Assembly: GCF_900109295.1 (NCBI RefSeq)
Contig: NZ_FOIZ01000001.1
Coordinates: forward strand, 2,108,001-2,172,000
Length of the DNA stretch: 64,000 bases
Source of the DNA: Cognatiyoonia koreensis
GTDB taxonomy: Bacteria; Pseudomonadota; Alphaproteobacteria; Rhodobacterales; Rhodobacteraceae
Direction of reading: 5' to 3'
Made by a program: the position numbers and the translations under genes. The notes beneath the pieces were generated by a model. The model saw nothing but the letters and a program-made list of their open reading frames with translations, was not told where the DNA came from and made no database searches. Shown piece by piece: positions 25,626 through 35,303 of the stretch (positions are counted from its first letter, which is position 1; every line of letters starts with the position of its first letter).

Positions 25626-27815
25626 TTAACTTTGCAATACGACGACTGACAACGGCGGTAGTGTAAGCGCAAGAGAATGCGCATGCCCATTGGCAGGCAC
25701 ATCTGCGGCGTCGCAGCCTCCCAGATTGCCCCGGTTGCCGCCGCCATAGACTTCGGAGTCGGTATTCATCACTTCACTCCAATGACCGCTTGTAGGAACG
25801 CCGACCCGAAAACCGGAACGCTCAACAGGGGTGAAATTGCACACCACCAATACGTCCTTGTCAGCCATGTTGCCTTTGCGCAGATACGCCATGACTGACT
25901 GCGCAGGGTCGTTGCAGACCCATTGGAAGCCCTCGTATTCACAGTCTTTTACGTGCAACGCGGGCGTGTCGCGGTAAAGCCTGTTCAAGTCTTGAACCAG
26001 CCGCTGTACGCCCTTGTGGGCAGGCTGTGCGGCCGCGCCCCAGTTCAGCTCCGCGTCGTGGTTCCATTCTTCCGGCTGCGCAAACTCGCACCCCATGAAC
26101 AGAAGTTTCTTGCCTGGCTGTGTCCACATGAAGGCATAATACGCCCGCAGGTTGGCGAATTTTTCCCACTCAGTGCCGGGCATTTTTTCGATCATGGAGC
26201 CCTTGCCATGTACGACCTCGTCATGGCTGATGGGCAAGACGAAATTTTCGGTGAACGCCCAATCAATTGGGAAGGTCATCAGGTGGTGATCGTGCTGACG
26301 GTAGATCGGATCTTTTTCCATGTAGCGCAGCGTATCGTTCATCCAGCCCATGTTCCATTTATAGCCAAATCCAAGACCCCCACCATGCACCGGCTGTGAT
26401 ACGCCGGGAAATGACGTGCTTTCCTCGGCGACAGTCATGATCGAACTGTCTTCGCCATAAACCGCGACGTTCATTTCCTGCAGGAAGGCAATCGCCTCGT
26501 AATTCTCGCGGCCGCCGTCCTTGTTCGGAACCCACTCACCTTCCTCGCGGGAATAGTCGCGGTATAACATGGAGGCTACGGCATCCACGCGCAGTCCGTC
26601 GATATGGTATTCTTCAAGCCAATAAAGCGCGTTGGCGACAAAGTAGTTCTTCACCTCCGTGCGCCCGTAGTTAGGGATCAGCGTGTTCCAGTCCTGATGA
26701 AATCCTTCGCGCGGGTCGGCATGCTCATAGAGCGCGGTTCCGTCGAATTCCACGAGGCCATGGGCGTCAGTGGGGAAATGCCCCGGAACCCAATCAAGCA
26801 AGACGCCAATACCCTCCAAATGCGCCGCATCGACGAAATCGCGGAATTCGTTTGGCGGTCCGAACCTGATCGTGGGCGCGTAGAGACCGACAGGTTGGTA
26901 TCCCCAAGACCCATCAAAGGGAAACTCTGAAACTGGAAGCAACTCGATGTGGGTAAACCCCATGTATTTGACGTAAGAGACCAGATCACGGGCCAACTCT
27001 TGGTACGACAACGGCCTGCCATGATCATCATAGCGACGCCGCCAAGACCCCAAATGCACCTCGTAGATCGAAATTGGCTGGCTGCGGTCAGCGCTGTTCG
27101 CGCGGCTTTTCATCCATGCGCCGTCGCGCCAACCGTAGCCTGCGAGATCGCGGACGATGGATGCTTGATCTGGCGGATGTTGAGAGCCGAAGCCGACCGG
27201 ATCGGCCTTGTCGCGTGCCTGCCCATCCTTCCCGACGATCCGAAACTTATAAAGCGCGCCGTCTGCGATCCCCGGAACAAAGATTTCCCAGACCCCTGTC
27301 TCGCCCGCAGGCCGCATCGGGTGTCGACGCTCGTCCCACATATTGAAATCGCCGATGACAGAAACGCGGCGGGCGTTCGGAGCCCAGACCGCAAAATGTA
27401 CTCCATGAGCACCCTGATGTTCGGTGACATGAGCCCCCAATGCACGCCATAATTTCTTGTGGGTGCCTTCGCCAAACAAGTACTTGTCGATGTCAGACAG
27501 AACCGGAGCAAACGAGAACGGATCGCGGGTGGTATGCTCCGTCCCGTCAGAATACGTCATTGTCAGCGTGTAGGTTTTTCCCGGAACCCGGCCGCAGAAT
27601 ACGTCACCTTCAATACGCGGCAAAACGGTTAGATTGCCTGCGACAGTTGCGCAAACTTCAGTGGCCCCGGGCTGAAATGTCGTGATCCACCGCCTGTTGC
27701 CACTTTTATGTGGGCCAAGGACATCGAATGGCGCGCCGTGCGTTCCATTGTTCAATGAAGCCAACGCGTCACTCGTCAAAAAGTCTGGCCGGTCTGGAAT
27801 ATCATCCCACGTCAT
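25626..27815 (-). CDS. glgB: 1,4-alpha-glucan branching enzyme
   Basis: A 729-residue GlgB with two N-terminal beta domains (the second, CBM48, at [21 protein letters not shown]) and a GH13 barrel: [32 protein letters not shown] (nucleophile Asp), [15 protein letters not shown] (acid/base Glu) and [16 protein letters not shown]. It introduces alpha-1,6 branches. The start at 27815 ([12 protein letters not shown]) has GGAGTG upstream; the open frame reaches 27920 but the extra 35 residues look non-coding. It is the first gene of the glycogen operon, so the operon promoter should lie between 27816 and the tRNA gene. Confidence 0.94.
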   Translation of the reverse strand: MTWDDIPDRPDFLTSDALASLNNGTHGAPFDVLGPHKSGNRRWITTFQPGATEVCATVAGNLTVLPRIEGDVFCGRVPGKTYTLTMTYSDGTEHTTRDPFSFAPVLSDIDKYLFGEGTHKKLWRALGAHVTEHQGAHGVHFAVWAPNARRVSVIGDFNMWDERRHPMRPAGETGVWEIFVPGIADGALYKFRIVGKDGQARDKADPVGFGSQHPPDQASIVRDLAGYGWRDGAWMKSRANSADRSQPISIYEVHLGSWRRRYDDHGRPLSYQELARDLVSYVKYMGFTHIELLPVSEFPFDGSWGYQPVGLYAPTIRFGPPNEFRDFVDAAHLEGIGVLLDWVPGHFPTDAHGLVEFDGTALYEHADPREGFHQDWNTLIPNYGRTEVKNYFVANALYWLEEYHIDGLRVDAVASMLYRDYSREEGEWVPNKDGGRENYEAIAFLQEMNVAVYGEDSSIMTVAEESTSFPGVSQPVHGGGLGFGYKWNMGWMNDTLRYMEKDPIYRQHDHHLMTFPIDWAFTENFVLPISHDEVVHGKGSMIEKMPGTEWEKFANLRAYYAFMWTQPGKKLLFMGCEFAQPEEWNHDAELNWGAAAQPAHKGVQRLVQDLNRLYRDTPALHVKDCEYEGFQWVCNDPAQSVMAYLRKGNMADKDVLVVCNFTPVERSGFRVGVPTSGHWSEVMNTDSEVYGGGNRGNLGGCDAADVPANGHAHSLALTLPPLSVVVLQS

Positions 27816-27948
27816 TCTGACACTCCAATTGGCTGGGCCTATCTCGCGTTGCCGATAAAGGCAGGATGGCAGAGCTGAATTGAAGCATGAGCCGATCGCC
27901 AACGTCAACCAAGATGGCAAAAAGCCTCTCTTACAGGATGTGTAGGAA

Positions 27949-28025
27949 TGGCGTCCCCAGAAGGATTCGAACCCTCGACCTGCCGATTAGAAGTCGGCTG
28001 CTCTATCCAGCTGAGCTATGGAGAC
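27949..28025 (-). tRNA. tRNA-Arg (anticodon UCU)
   Basis: Read on the minus strand, GTCTCCA pairs with TGGGGAC as a 7-base-pair acceptor stem with one G-U pair. The D arm TAGCTCAGCTGGATAGAGC, the anticodon loop with TCT in ACTTCTAA flanked by GCCG and CGGC, the T arm with GTTCGAATC and an encoded CCA end follow. The length is 77 bases including CCA. All stems are complete, so it should be functional. It lies just upstream of the glgB start on the same strand. Confidence 0.95.
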
Positions 28026-28148
28026 GCACTGCCACTTTCATGCGGTCTTAAGCCGTGTTTGGCAAGACCTAGCTGGTGGTTGCAGCATCAAGTGCAGGTG
28101 GTGCTTTATTGGCGGGATAGCCATGCAATCGCGCGATATCCGCGTGGA

Positions 28149-28460
28149 CTAGTGCGTCCATGCCCCGCGACGGTTGGTTGCAAAGTTTTCGCCATATCCA
28201 CCGGCGCGGATATTGGGTTTGCGCGGCTTTGGCTCTGTCACAAGGGCGTCGATCCCGTGATCCTTGGCATAGGCGACAGCCGCTTCCTTGGTGTCGAATT
28301 TCAGACGGACCTGCGATTGCGTATCGTCAGATGACGTCCAGCCCATCAGGGGATCAATCTCGCGCGCGCTGCTTCTTGTGTATTCCAGCACCCAGCCGCG
28401 GGTCTTTGCCGTGCCGGACGACATCGCCGTTCTGGCTGGTTTGAAGATACGTGCGCGCAT
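28149..28460 (-). CDS. ETC complex I accessory subunit (NDUFS4-like)
   Basis: A 103-residue protein matching the NDUFS4/NDUFA-type accessory subunit of alphaproteobacterial NADH dehydrogenase: [55 protein letters not shown] and a basic C-terminus. It sits on the matrix-side (cytoplasmic) arm of complex I. The start at 28460 follows GGGAGAG; the longer frame upstream is not family-like. Single gene, not with the nuo operon. Confidence 0.88.
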   Translation of the reverse strand: MRARIFKPARTAMSSGTAKTRGWVLEYTRSSAREIDPLMGWTSSDDTQSQVRLKFDTKEAAVAYAKDHGIDALVTEPKPRKPNIRAGGYGENFATNRRGAWTH

Positions 28461-28559
28461 GAGTGAACTCTCCCTTTGGCTGGTGACTATATGTGCAATA
28501 CCGCCCCGCAAGGCAAGACGTTTGGTCGTGCCTTTGCAACTTGGCCGCAGGCAGTTGGA

Positions 28560-29795
28560 TCAGCCCGTCGCCCACTCACCGCCGCGCATGACGGGCACGA
28601 CGTCACCCGTCTTTGTGATCCCGTCAATATCCACGGCGTCCGATCCCATCATCCAGTCGACGTGAATGATCGACTGGTTGCCACCTTTCTGCTTCAACTC
28701 TTCCGGCGACAGTGTACTGCCACCTTCGATGGTGTCGGCATAGCACTGACCCAGCGCGATGTGGCAGGATGCGTTTTCATCAAACAAGGTGTTGTAAAAC
28801 AACGTGCCCGACTGGCTGATCGGTGATGAATGCGGAACAAGCGCAACCTCACCGATCCGGCTGGCCCCGTCGTCGGTTTTCAAAAGCGCCTGCAGGACGT
28901 CTTCGCCTTTGGAGGCCGAGGCTTCGACGATGCGCCCGGCTTCAAACCGCACCTTGATATTCTCGATCACGCTGCCCTGATGGGCAAGCGGCTTGGTCGC
29001 GGATACCGTGCCGTCGACCTTGTAGGCATGCGGGCAGGTGAACACTTCTTCTGTCGGAATGTTCGGCTGGCAGGTCACGCCGTTAAGCGCAGGCGACGCC
29101 CCACCCTTCCAGATATGACCGTCGGCGAGACCCAGCATCAGGTCCGTGCCTGGGCCTGTGTATTTCAGGGCCGAGAAGCTGTGATCGTTCAGCCATTTCA
29201 CGCGTTTTTTTAACTCGGCCGTGTGATCCGCCCAGTTCGCCACCGGATCGTCCCCTTCAAGGCGGGACGCCTTGTAGATCGCGTCCATCAGCTTGCCCTG
29301 CGCTGCGTCCACGGGCATGTCCGGAAAAACCCGCGCCGCCCAGCCCGCGGATGGATAGGCGACGATATTCCAGTTCACTTCGAACCCGACGATGGGATTC
29401 ATCGCCGGTTTTGCGGCGATCGATGTGGCCTTGGACAGCCGGGCAATTTTGGCGGGATCCTGTTCGGCCAACAGCATCGGGTCATCCCCGGAAATCGCCA
29501 TGCGGGCCGCACCACCCTTGAACGCCTGCGCCAGCCCGTCGAAAAACCAGTTCGGCGCGCGATCAAAACTGTCATCCGGCGCATGTTCGTAACGGGCCAG
29601 CGTGATCTGATCGTCAGTGAAGAACGGCGTGACGATCCCTGCCCCGGCCTTATACGCATGCACTGTGATTGCCCGCACAAGATCAAGCGCCGCCATAGGT
29701 GCCGTGATCACCAGATCCTGCCCGGGTTGAAGATTGACGCCCGTGCGCACGGCGACTTCAGCAAGACGGTCAAGTTTGACGGGATCAATGGACAT
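28560..29795 (-). CDS. M29 family aminopeptidase
   Basis: A 411-residue metallopeptidase of the thermophilic aminopeptidase (M29/AmpS) family. NIPTEEVFTCPH and the segment LVPHSSPISQSGTLFYNTLF with DENASCHIALGQCY and IHVDWMMGSDAVDIDG carry the metal-binding Glu, His and Asp residues. It removes N-terminal residues from peptides in the cytoplasm. AGGAG nine bases upstream of the ATG at 29795 fixes the start. It appears to be a single-gene unit. Confidence 0.9.
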   Translation of the reverse strand: MSIDPVKLDRLAEVAVRTGVNLQPGQDLVITAPMAALDLVRAITVHAYKAGAGIVTPFFTDDQITLARYEHAPDDSFDRAPNWFFDGLAQAFKGGAARMAISGDDPMLLAEQDPAKIARLSKATSIAAKPAMNPIVGFEVNWNIVAYPSAGWAARVFPDMPVDAAQGKLMDAIYKASRLEGDDPVANWADHTAELKKRVKWLNDHSFSALKYTGPGTDLMLGLADGHIWKGGASPALNGVTCQPNIPTEEVFTCPHAYKVDGTVSATKPLAHQGSVIENIKVRFEAGRIVEASASKGEDVLQALLKTDDGASRIGEVALVPHSSPISQSGTLFYNTLFDENASCHIALGQCYADTIEGGSTLSPEELKQKGGNQSIIHVDWMMGSDAVDIDGITKTGDVVPVMRGGEWATG

Positions 29796-30010
29796 GATGT
29801 GGCTCCTGTTTGTACGCGCCCATTGCTACTGCGCTGAGGAGCAGGGTCAAGGCAGCGGAGCGGTGTGGTTGGAGATAACAGGTTTCGGGACGAAGCTAAC
29901 ATTGCTGGCATGGGTTTGACTGCCGGATTTGAGGGAGTTTTGGCAGAGTGGACTTATCAAAACCTTATCGCCGGACTATATTCAGGCCTGATAGTATTGA
30001 GGCGTTGATC

Positions 30011-30325
30011 ATGTCACATCCACTTAACTCTGCAATCGAAATGGCGATTCAGGCCGCTGACAAGTCCGACGAATTCAAGGATCTGCCTGGGGCAGGAAAG
30101 CCGCTTGAATTTCTGTCAAACCCCAAAGACGCGGTGATTGATCGTCTTATGAAGGAAAACCGAACCAAGCCATTGGCTGTGCAGTTAAAAAACAAAATCA
30201 GCGCGCTTCGACAAGCGCTGAAATCTGAAACCGATGAATCTGCGCGCAAATCCCTGATGAAACAAATTTCCGACCAGCAATTGAGGTTGGACCTAGAACT
30301 TGAAGCCTTACGTAAATACGGCTGA
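30011..30325 (+). CDS. DUF1992 (DnaJ-related, DNAJC28-type) protein
   Basis: A 104-residue protein starting MSHPLNSAIEMAIQAADKSD with DLPGAGKPLEF, the variant of the G-x-G-K-P-L motif that marks DUF1992, and a charged helical C-terminus. The domain is found alone in many bacteria and in DNAJC28 in animals; its role is unknown. The start at 30011 agrees with family length; the in-frame ATG at 29948 is much earlier and has no clear ribosome site. Confidence 0.8.
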   Translation: MSHPLNSAIEMAIQAADKSDEFKDLPGAGKPLEFLSNPKDAVIDRLMKENRTKPLAVQLKNKISALRQALKSETDESARKSLMKQISDQQLRLDLELEALRKYG

Positions 30326-30527
30326 TTCTAACGCGCGAACGAACTTGTTTCCGACTACGGCTTTGCGTGCGTCAGAGAACAACAACTCGACATTCAGGCG
30401 TCTTCTGAGTCCGAGAGAGAGATTGGTGAAGCCGGAATTCCCTTTCACGGCAACAGTCGACAATTCGAACTCACAGCGATCACTCACCCCTCACACATTC
30501 CCCTCACCCCGCCACATCCGGCGAACT

Positions 30528-30550
30528 CTGCTGACACATGCTGTCAGCAG
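30528..30550. promoter_or_regulatory. Perfect inverted repeat upstream of uvrB
   Basis: Nine-base arms CTGCTGACA and TGTCAGCAG separated by CATGC, ending 63 bases before the uvrB start. There is no U-tract, so it is more likely a protein-binding site than a terminator. The inner eight-base arms are the same as those of the palindrome upstream of the VOC-WYL operon at 61813-61834 (spacer 5 here, 6 there). A TATAGG -10-like hexamer at 30583-30588 lies between it and uvrB. Confidence 0.55.
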
Positions 30551-30613
30551 GCGGGGTTGAACCTGCGCCCATGAAGTCCAACTATAGGACATCATCCCGA
30601 GGAGTCGCCCCGC

Positions 30614-32818
30614 ATGGCCTTTGCCCATTCCGACAAGCGCGCGCTTGAAGACGCTGCCTATCTGTCGAACCCCGCGCCGAACGTGCGCGAGCGCGAGAAG
30701 TTGGAAGGTGGCATTCCCTTCAAGATGGTCACCGATTTCGAGCCCGCCGGCGACCAGCCGACCGCTATCAAGGAGCTGTCGCAAGGCGTGCGCGACGGGG
30801 ATCGTGATCAGGTGTTGCTGGGTGCGACCGGCACGGGCAAGACTTTCACGATTGCCAAGGTGATCGAGGAAACCCAGCGACCCGCCATCATTCTGGCCCC
30901 CAACAAAACGCTCGCCGCCCAACTTTATGGCGAGATGAAGGGGTTTTTCCCTGACAACGCCGTCGAATATTTCGTGTCCTTCTATGACTACTACCAGCCC
31001 GAAGCCTACGTTGCGCGGTCCGACACCTACATCGAGAAAGAAAGCCAGATCAACGACCAGATCGACCGGATGCGCCACTCGGCCACGCGGGCGTTGCTGG
31101 AACGCGATGATGTGATCATCGTGGCCTCTGTGTCGTGCATCTACGGCATCGGGTCGGTCGAAACCTATGGCGCGATGACGCAGGATATCCACGTTGGCAA
31201 GATGTATGACCAGCGCAAGATCATGGCCGACCTGATCGCCCAGCAATACAAGCGCAACGATCAGGCATTCCAGCGCGGCACCTTCCGGGTGCGCGGCGAT
31301 ACGCTGGAAATCTGGCCTGCCCACCTTGATGATCGGGCGTGGAAACTGTCGTTCTTTGGCGAAGAACTGGAAGGGATTACCGAATTCGACCCGCTGACCG
31401 GCGAAAAAGCCGCGACGCTGGAAAAGGTCCGCATCTATGCGAATTCGCACTATGTGACGCCGAAACCGACGATGCAGCAGGCGATGGTGCAGATCAAGAA
31501 AGAGCTGCGCACACGGCTTGACCAGCTTGTCGCCGATGGCAAGCTGCTGGAAGCCCAGCGCCTTGAACAACGTACGAACTTTGATCTGGAAATGCTGGAA
31601 GCAACCGGCGTCTGCAACGGGATCGAGAATTATTCACGCTATCTGACGGGGCGTGCACCGGGCGAACCACCGCCCACGTTGTTCGAATTTATCCCCGACC
31701 ATGCCCTTGTTTTTGCGGATGAAAGCCATGTGTCCGTGCCACAGATCGGCGGGATGTACAAAGGCGACTACCGTCGCAAGTTCACGCTGGCCGAACACGG
31801 GTTCCGCCTGCCGTCCTGCATGGATAACCGCCCGCTGAAGTTCGAAGAATGGGACGCGATGCGCCCGCAGTCGGTTTTCGTTTCGGCGACCCCATCGTCC
31901 TGGGAACTCGAACAGGCTGGTGGAGTTTTCGTCGAACAGATCATTCGCCCAACCGGTCTGCTTGACCCCGAGGTCGAGATCAGGCCCGTCGACATGCAGG
32001 TCGACGATCTGCTGGACGAGGTCCGCAAGGTTGCCGAAAAAGGTTATCGCACGCTTGTCACCACCCTGACCAAGCGCATGGCCGAAGACCTGACCGAATA
32101 CATGCACGAACAGGGCATTCGCGTACGCTATATGCACAGCGACATCGACACGCTGGAACGGATCGAAATCCTGCGCGACCTGCGCCTTGGGGCGTTTGAC
32201 GTACTGATCGGGATCAACCTGCTTCGCGAAGGGTTGGACATTCCCGAATGCGGGCTTGTCGCCATTCTGGATGCCGACAAGGAAGGATTCCTGCGCTCTG
32301 AAACCTCGCTCGTGCAGACGATCGGGCGTGCCGCCCGGAACGTGGACGGCAAGGTCATCATGTATGCCGACCGCATCACCGGCAGCATGGAACGCGCTCT
32401 GAAAGAAACAGACCGCCGCCGCGCCCGCCAGATCGCCTACAACGAAAAGCACGGGATCACGCCTTCCACGGTCAAAAAGAACGTCGATGACATTCTGGCC
32501 GGGCTTTACAAAGGTGACACCGATCAGTCCCGCATCACGACCAAGGTCGAAAAACCCGGCGCGAACATGGCGGCAGTGCTGGACGGGTTGCGAACGGACA
32601 TGCGCAAGGCTGCCGAAAACCTCGAATTCGAGGAAGCCGCGCGGCTCCGGGATGAGGTCAAGCGGCTGGAAGCCGTCGAGCTTGCGATTGCCGACGATCC
32701 ACTGGCGCGCCAGTATCAGGTCGATAAGGCCGTCGAGAACGCCCAGAAAGCTTCTGGCCGGTCCACGATGGGCCGCGGTGGCATGCGCGGCGGGGTGAAA
32801 CGACGGGGGAAGCGGTAG
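30614..32818 (+). CDS. uvrB: Excinuclease ABC subunit B
   Basis: A 734-residue UvrB. The Walker A loop is GATGTGKTF, the beta-hairpin region reads [13 protein letters not shown], the DEAH-like box is VFADESHVS, and the helicase motifs V-VI are [13 protein letters not shown] and QTIGRAARN. The C-terminal UVR domain ([15 protein letters not shown]) contacts UvrC. It verifies damage in nucleotide excision repair. The N-terminus is about 40 residues longer than in E. coli before the conserved [14 protein letters not shown], and the C-terminus ends in a basic Gly/Arg tail, both common in this group. No convincing LexA box was found upstream. Confidence 0.96.
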   Translation: MAFAHSDKRALEDAAYLSNPAPNVREREKLEGGIPFKMVTDFEPAGDQPTAIKELSQGVRDGDRDQVLLGATGTGKTFTIAKVIEETQRPAIILAPNKTLAAQLYGEMKGFFPDNAVEYFVSFYDYYQPEAYVARSDTYIEKESQINDQIDRMRHSATRALLERDDVIIVASVSCIYGIGSVETYGAMTQDIHVGKMYDQRKIMADLIAQQYKRNDQAFQRGTFRVRGDTLEIWPAHLDDRAWKLSFFGEELEGITEFDPLTGEKAATLEKVRIYANSHYVTPKPTMQQAMVQIKKELRTRLDQLVADGKLLEAQRLEQRTNFDLEMLEATGVCNGIENYSRYLTGRAPGEPPPTLFEFIPDHALVFADESHVSVPQIGGMYKGDYRRKFTLAEHGFRLPSCMDNRPLKFEEWDAMRPQSVFVSATPSSWELEQAGGVFVEQIIRPTGLLDPEVEIRPVDMQVDDLLDEVRKVAEKGYRTLVTTLTKRMAEDLTEYMHEQGIRVRYMHSDIDTLERIEILRDLRLGAFDVLIGINLLREGLDIPECGLVAILDADKEGFLRSETSLVQTIGRAARNVDGKVIMYADRITGSMERALKETDRRRARQIAYNEKHGITPSTVKKNVDDILAGLYKGDTDQSRITTKVEKPGANMAAVLDGLRTDMRKAAENLEFEEAARLRDEVKRLEAVELAIADDPLARQYQVDKAVENAQKASGRSTMGRGGMRGGVKRRGKR

Positions 32819-33025
32819 TTATTGCTGCCGCTCCGGCCCTGACTTCGTAGCTGACCAGCCTTGCTGAGGCAGCGCGAAGTCACCCGCCTGCGACAACACA
32901 GCGAAGTCCGCAGACCCGATCCCTCGGATCAGCACTTTACCTTCGGGTAAGCTATTCCATACTCGCCAACTCTCGCACTGACTGACAGACTGCACTTCAT
33001 TCGCCGATCATTGATTTTTCGAATG

Positions 33026-33376
33026 ATGAGTAGTCCGATGTCACCTGTGATTTATGGCCTTTTCTTTACATTCCTGACGACCACGATCGTGCTTGTCGGG
33101 GATTTCGTCCTGAAAGTTGCCGCCGACACAGATAGGCCGCTGCTGTCCGGTTACGTACTTGCCGGCGGTCTGATCTACGGGATTTCGGCCGTTTTCTGGT
33201 ATTACGCGATGCAATACATGACGCTGTCGCAGGTCGGCGTGATCTTTTCGATGCTCACCCTTCTGGCGCTTTGTGTCCTTGGCGTGATGCGGTTTGACGA
33301 GCAATTGTTCCTGCGGGAGTATCTCGGTATCGCCTGTGCACTTGCCGCAATGGTTCTGATGGTGCGTGTCACCTGA
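33026..33376 (+). CDS. Small four-helix transporter-like protein (EamA/SMR-like)
   Basis: About 116 residues with four hydrophobic helices (roughly residues 6-27, 35-57, 62-82 and 93-113) and the loop YYAMQYMTLSQVGVIFS that recalls the conserved helix ends of the EamA/SMR families. It is the size of a single SMR unit and could work as a dimer. Substrate unknown. Start uncertain: ATGs at 33011, 33023, 33026 and 33038 are in frame and none has a clear ribosome site. Isolated gene between uvrB and a secreted-protein gene. Confidence 0.6.
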   Translation: MSSPMSPVIYGLFFTFLTTTIVLVGDFVLKVAADTDRPLLSGYVLAGGLIYGISAVFWYYAMQYMTLSQVGVIFSMLTLLALCVLGVMRFDEQLFLREYLGIACALAAMVLMVRVT

Positions 33377-33410
33377 TTGCCGTGGCGGGGAAATATGCTA
33401 GTTCCCATTA

Positions 33411-33836
33411 ATGCGCCTCGTCTACCTCAGTCTTCTCCTCGCCTCCCCCGCCACTGCGTGGGAATTCACGCCAATCCCGATCTGCACGCTCTCCCACGAC
33501 CAGCCCGGCGTTGCGGTTGTCGTCACCTTTGACCCTGCATTGCCTGAATACGCGATCACTATCACGCGCGATACGGCGTGGCCCGAAGGTCCGATCTTCC
33601 AGCTTGGCTTTGAAGGCCCGCGCCCATCTGTTCTCAGCACTGATCGACATACGTTGTCCGCAGACGGAACCAGTTTGACGGTCAGGGATACGGGGTTCGG
33701 GAACGTACTGGACGGGCTGGCTGCAAATGTGCGCTCGCGTGCTGTCGTCGGTGAAACAGCGGTTACATTCGACTTGGCCGATGCCGCCCCGGCAGTCGCA
33801 GCCTTCCGCGCATGCCCGGCAGAGGTCACATCTTGA
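33411..33836 (+). CDS. Secreted protein of unknown function
   Basis: A 141-residue protein with a signal peptide (MRLVYLSLLLASPATA, cleavage after AxA) followed by a beta-rich mature part that includes CTLSHDQPGVAVVVTFDP and a C-terminal Cys (FRACPAE), which may pair with the first. The family is not recognised. Its stop overlaps the TTG start of the next gene (TTGA). Periplasmic location is inferred from the signal. Confidence 0.65.
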   Translation: MRLVYLSLLLASPATAWEFTPIPICTLSHDQPGVAVVVTFDPALPEYAITITRDTAWPEGPIFQLGFEGPRPSVLSTDRHTLSADGTSLTVRDTGFGNVLDGLAANVRSRAVVGETAVTFDLADAAPAVAAFRACPAEVTS

Positions 33837-34312
33837 CCAAGCGCGATCCGATCAATCCCACAGATGACGACGCCCGCACGCTCGCGCAGGCACTGCTTGC
33901 GCAGGCCCGCTATGGCGCGTTGGCGGTGATCCATCCTAAGCTCAAGACACCGTATGTCGCCCGCATCGCGACGGTTGCGGACGGGGCGGACCCTTTGGTC
34001 CTGATTTCGACCCTGTCGCTACATACCAAGGCGTTGCAGGCCGATCCTGCCTGTTCGTTGCTGATTGGCGAACCGGGGCCAAAAGGGGATCCGCTGACGC
34101 ATCCCCGCATGACACTGCTGTGCAAGGCCGAACAAGCTGACAAAGCGGCGTTAAAAGACCGCTGGCTGACGGCCATTCCCAAGGCAAAACTGTACTATGA
34201 CTTTGCGGATTTCCTGATGTTCCGGCTCGAACCCCGCGTGATCCACCTCAACGGCGGGTTCGGCAAGGCCTATACGTTGACGCCGGACGATCTAGTCAAG
34301 AAAATCGAATAG
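33833..34312 (+). CDS. Pyridoxamine 5'-phosphate oxidase-like (HugZ-type) flavin/heme protein
   Basis: A 159-residue split-barrel protein: NPTDDDARTLAQALLAQARYGALAVI, PYVARIATV, LVLISTLSLHTKALQADP, CSLLIGEPGPKGDPLTHPRMTL, and the C-terminal RLEPRVIHLNGGFGKAYTL. This pattern is that of the FMN-binding PNPOx-like group with HugZ heme-degrading members. Which cofactor is bound cannot be told. A TTG start at 33833 with AGAGGT upstream is preferred; an ATG at 33812 is the alternative. Its 3' end overlaps the convergent zinc-ribbon gene by 21 bases. Confidence 0.75.
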   Translation: MTKRDPINPTDDDARTLAQALLAQARYGALAVIHPKLKTPYVARIATVADGADPLVLISTLSLHTKALQADPACSLLIGEPGPKGDPLTHPRMTLLCKAEQADKAALKDRWLTAIPKAKLYYDFADFLMFRLEPRVIHLNGGFGKAYTLTPDDLVKKIE

Positions 34313-34543
34313 CTCGCCCAAAAGGCCGCCTTTTTTGCGCCGCTTGCCGCCGCGCTCACCCCGGTCATCGTACGCGTCGCGCCCACCACGGGCTGGCGGC
34401 ATAGTGGCGGCAGCATCACGTTCGATAATTTTGTCGAGTTCACCGCGATCCAGCCATACTCCACGACACGTAGGGCAGTAATCAATCTCGATCCCGCTGC
34501 GTTCTGATATGACAAGGGTATCACCGTCGACTGGACATTGCAT
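34292..34543 (-). CDS. TFIIB-type zinc-ribbon protein
   Basis: An 83-residue protein. MQCPVDGDTLV and IDYCPTCRGVWLDRGELDKI supply the four cysteines of the zf-TFIIB ribbon (C-x2-CxxC with the family-specific GVWLDRGEL). A disordered Gly/Arg/Lys stretch and the short hydrophobic end GLLGELFDFLD follow. Role unknown. The last 21 bases overlap, on the opposite strand, the end of the PNPOx-like gene. Confidence 0.85.
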   Translation of the reverse strand: MQCPVDGDTLVISERSGIEIDYCPTCRGVWLDRGELDKIIERDAAATMPPARGGRDAYDDRGERGGKRRKKGGLLGELFDFLD

Positions 34544-34606
34544 AAGACTCTCCGTTTCAAAATTGCATAGCAGATAAATGGTGCGTGTGGCGCAGAGCGC
34601 AAGAAA

Positions 34607-35140
34607 TCAAAGCCCGTTCAGCCGAACATTGCCTTGCTTGAAATCGCCCCGCAAAAGTCGCCCCTTTTCGCGCACGATGGGAAAGGACCCCGACCAATCG
34701 CGATAGCGATCGTTCGTGACAATGCGAAGATTGTGTTCACTGGCAAAATCCAGAATGACCGCATCCGCGACGACACCCTTGTTCACCACAAGGATCTGCT
34801 TTTCCGGCAGGCTGGTCAGTCGCGCGAAATCACCTTCGGTCATGAAGCGGTCCGACAGCCTGTAACCGGCGCTCGCATCGAATATGACGATGGGCGAAAA
34901 GTCTTTTTGCGTGATATGTCCGATGACGTGATTGAGCGTTTTCGCAGACGGATCGCCACCCCAGAACATGACGTTCGATCCATCCAGAACGATCGGATTT
35001 CGGGGCAGGCCAGAGCGTTTCTTCGGCTGCGACTTTGGTCGTTTCTGCTTTGGCTTCAGCTTCGATTTTGGCGTCGGCCAGAAAAAGTAGAAAACAAGCG
35101 CAACGCCGGCAAGTGCGGCAATCAATTCAGGACTGGTCAT
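34607..35140 (-). CDS. Membrane-anchored NYN (Zc3h12a-like) ribonuclease domain protein
   Basis: A 177-residue protein with one N-terminal transmembrane helix (about residues 5-22), a Lys/Pro-rich linker (KSKLKPKQKRPKSQPKK) and a PIN-like NYN domain. The acidic residues of the active site are seen in IVLDGSNVMFW, IVIFDASAGY and the C-terminal IVTNDRYRDW. Zc3h12a-like NYN domains are metal-dependent RNases. The anchor would place the nuclease at the cytoplasmic face of the membrane. RNA target unknown. Confidence 0.78.
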   Translation of the reverse strand: MTSPELIAALAGVALVFYFFWPTPKSKLKPKQKRPKSQPKKRSGLPRNPIVLDGSNVMFWGGDPSAKTLNHVIGHITQKDFSPIVIFDASAGYRLSDRFMTEGDFARLTSLPEKQILVVNKGVVADAVILDFASEHNLRIVTNDRYRDWSGSFPIVREKGRLLRGDFKQGNVRLNGL

Positions 35141-35244
35141 TCCTGTCAGGATGCATTTGCACGTTATGCGTGCAAGTCAAAATGTCCTAAAATCATTCGT
35201 TTCCAACGAAAGCGATTTGGAAACGCAACGCATGTATTTCCCGC

Positions 35245-35275
35245 AAAAGAAAACGCGGCCCCCCAAAGGGCCGCG
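35245..35275 (-). terminator. Rho-independent terminator of the tauABC operon
   Basis: On the minus strand CGCGGCCC pairs with GGGCCGCG (8 base pairs, loop TTTGGG) and is followed by TTTTCTTTT. It lies about 30 bases after the tauC stop and ends the transporter operon. Confidence 0.88.
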
Positions 35276-35303
35276 CCAAATACTGCAATGCTGTCAGCTT
35301 AGA

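Noticed and set aside
30337..30351. GAAC-N7-TTTC as a LexA box for uvrB
   Set aside because: One half site departs from the alphaproteobacterial GAAC-N7-GTTC form, and it lies more than 260 bases before the gene.
30491..31570. Minus-strand open frame (359 residues) over the 5' part of uvrB
   Set aside because: Shadow of uvrB; no ribosome site or recognisable family.
33411..33836. Annotating the secreted 141-residue protein as an excinuclease subunit because it lies near uvrB
   Set aside because: It has a signal peptide and no nuclease or helicase motif; nearness to uvrB is no evidence.
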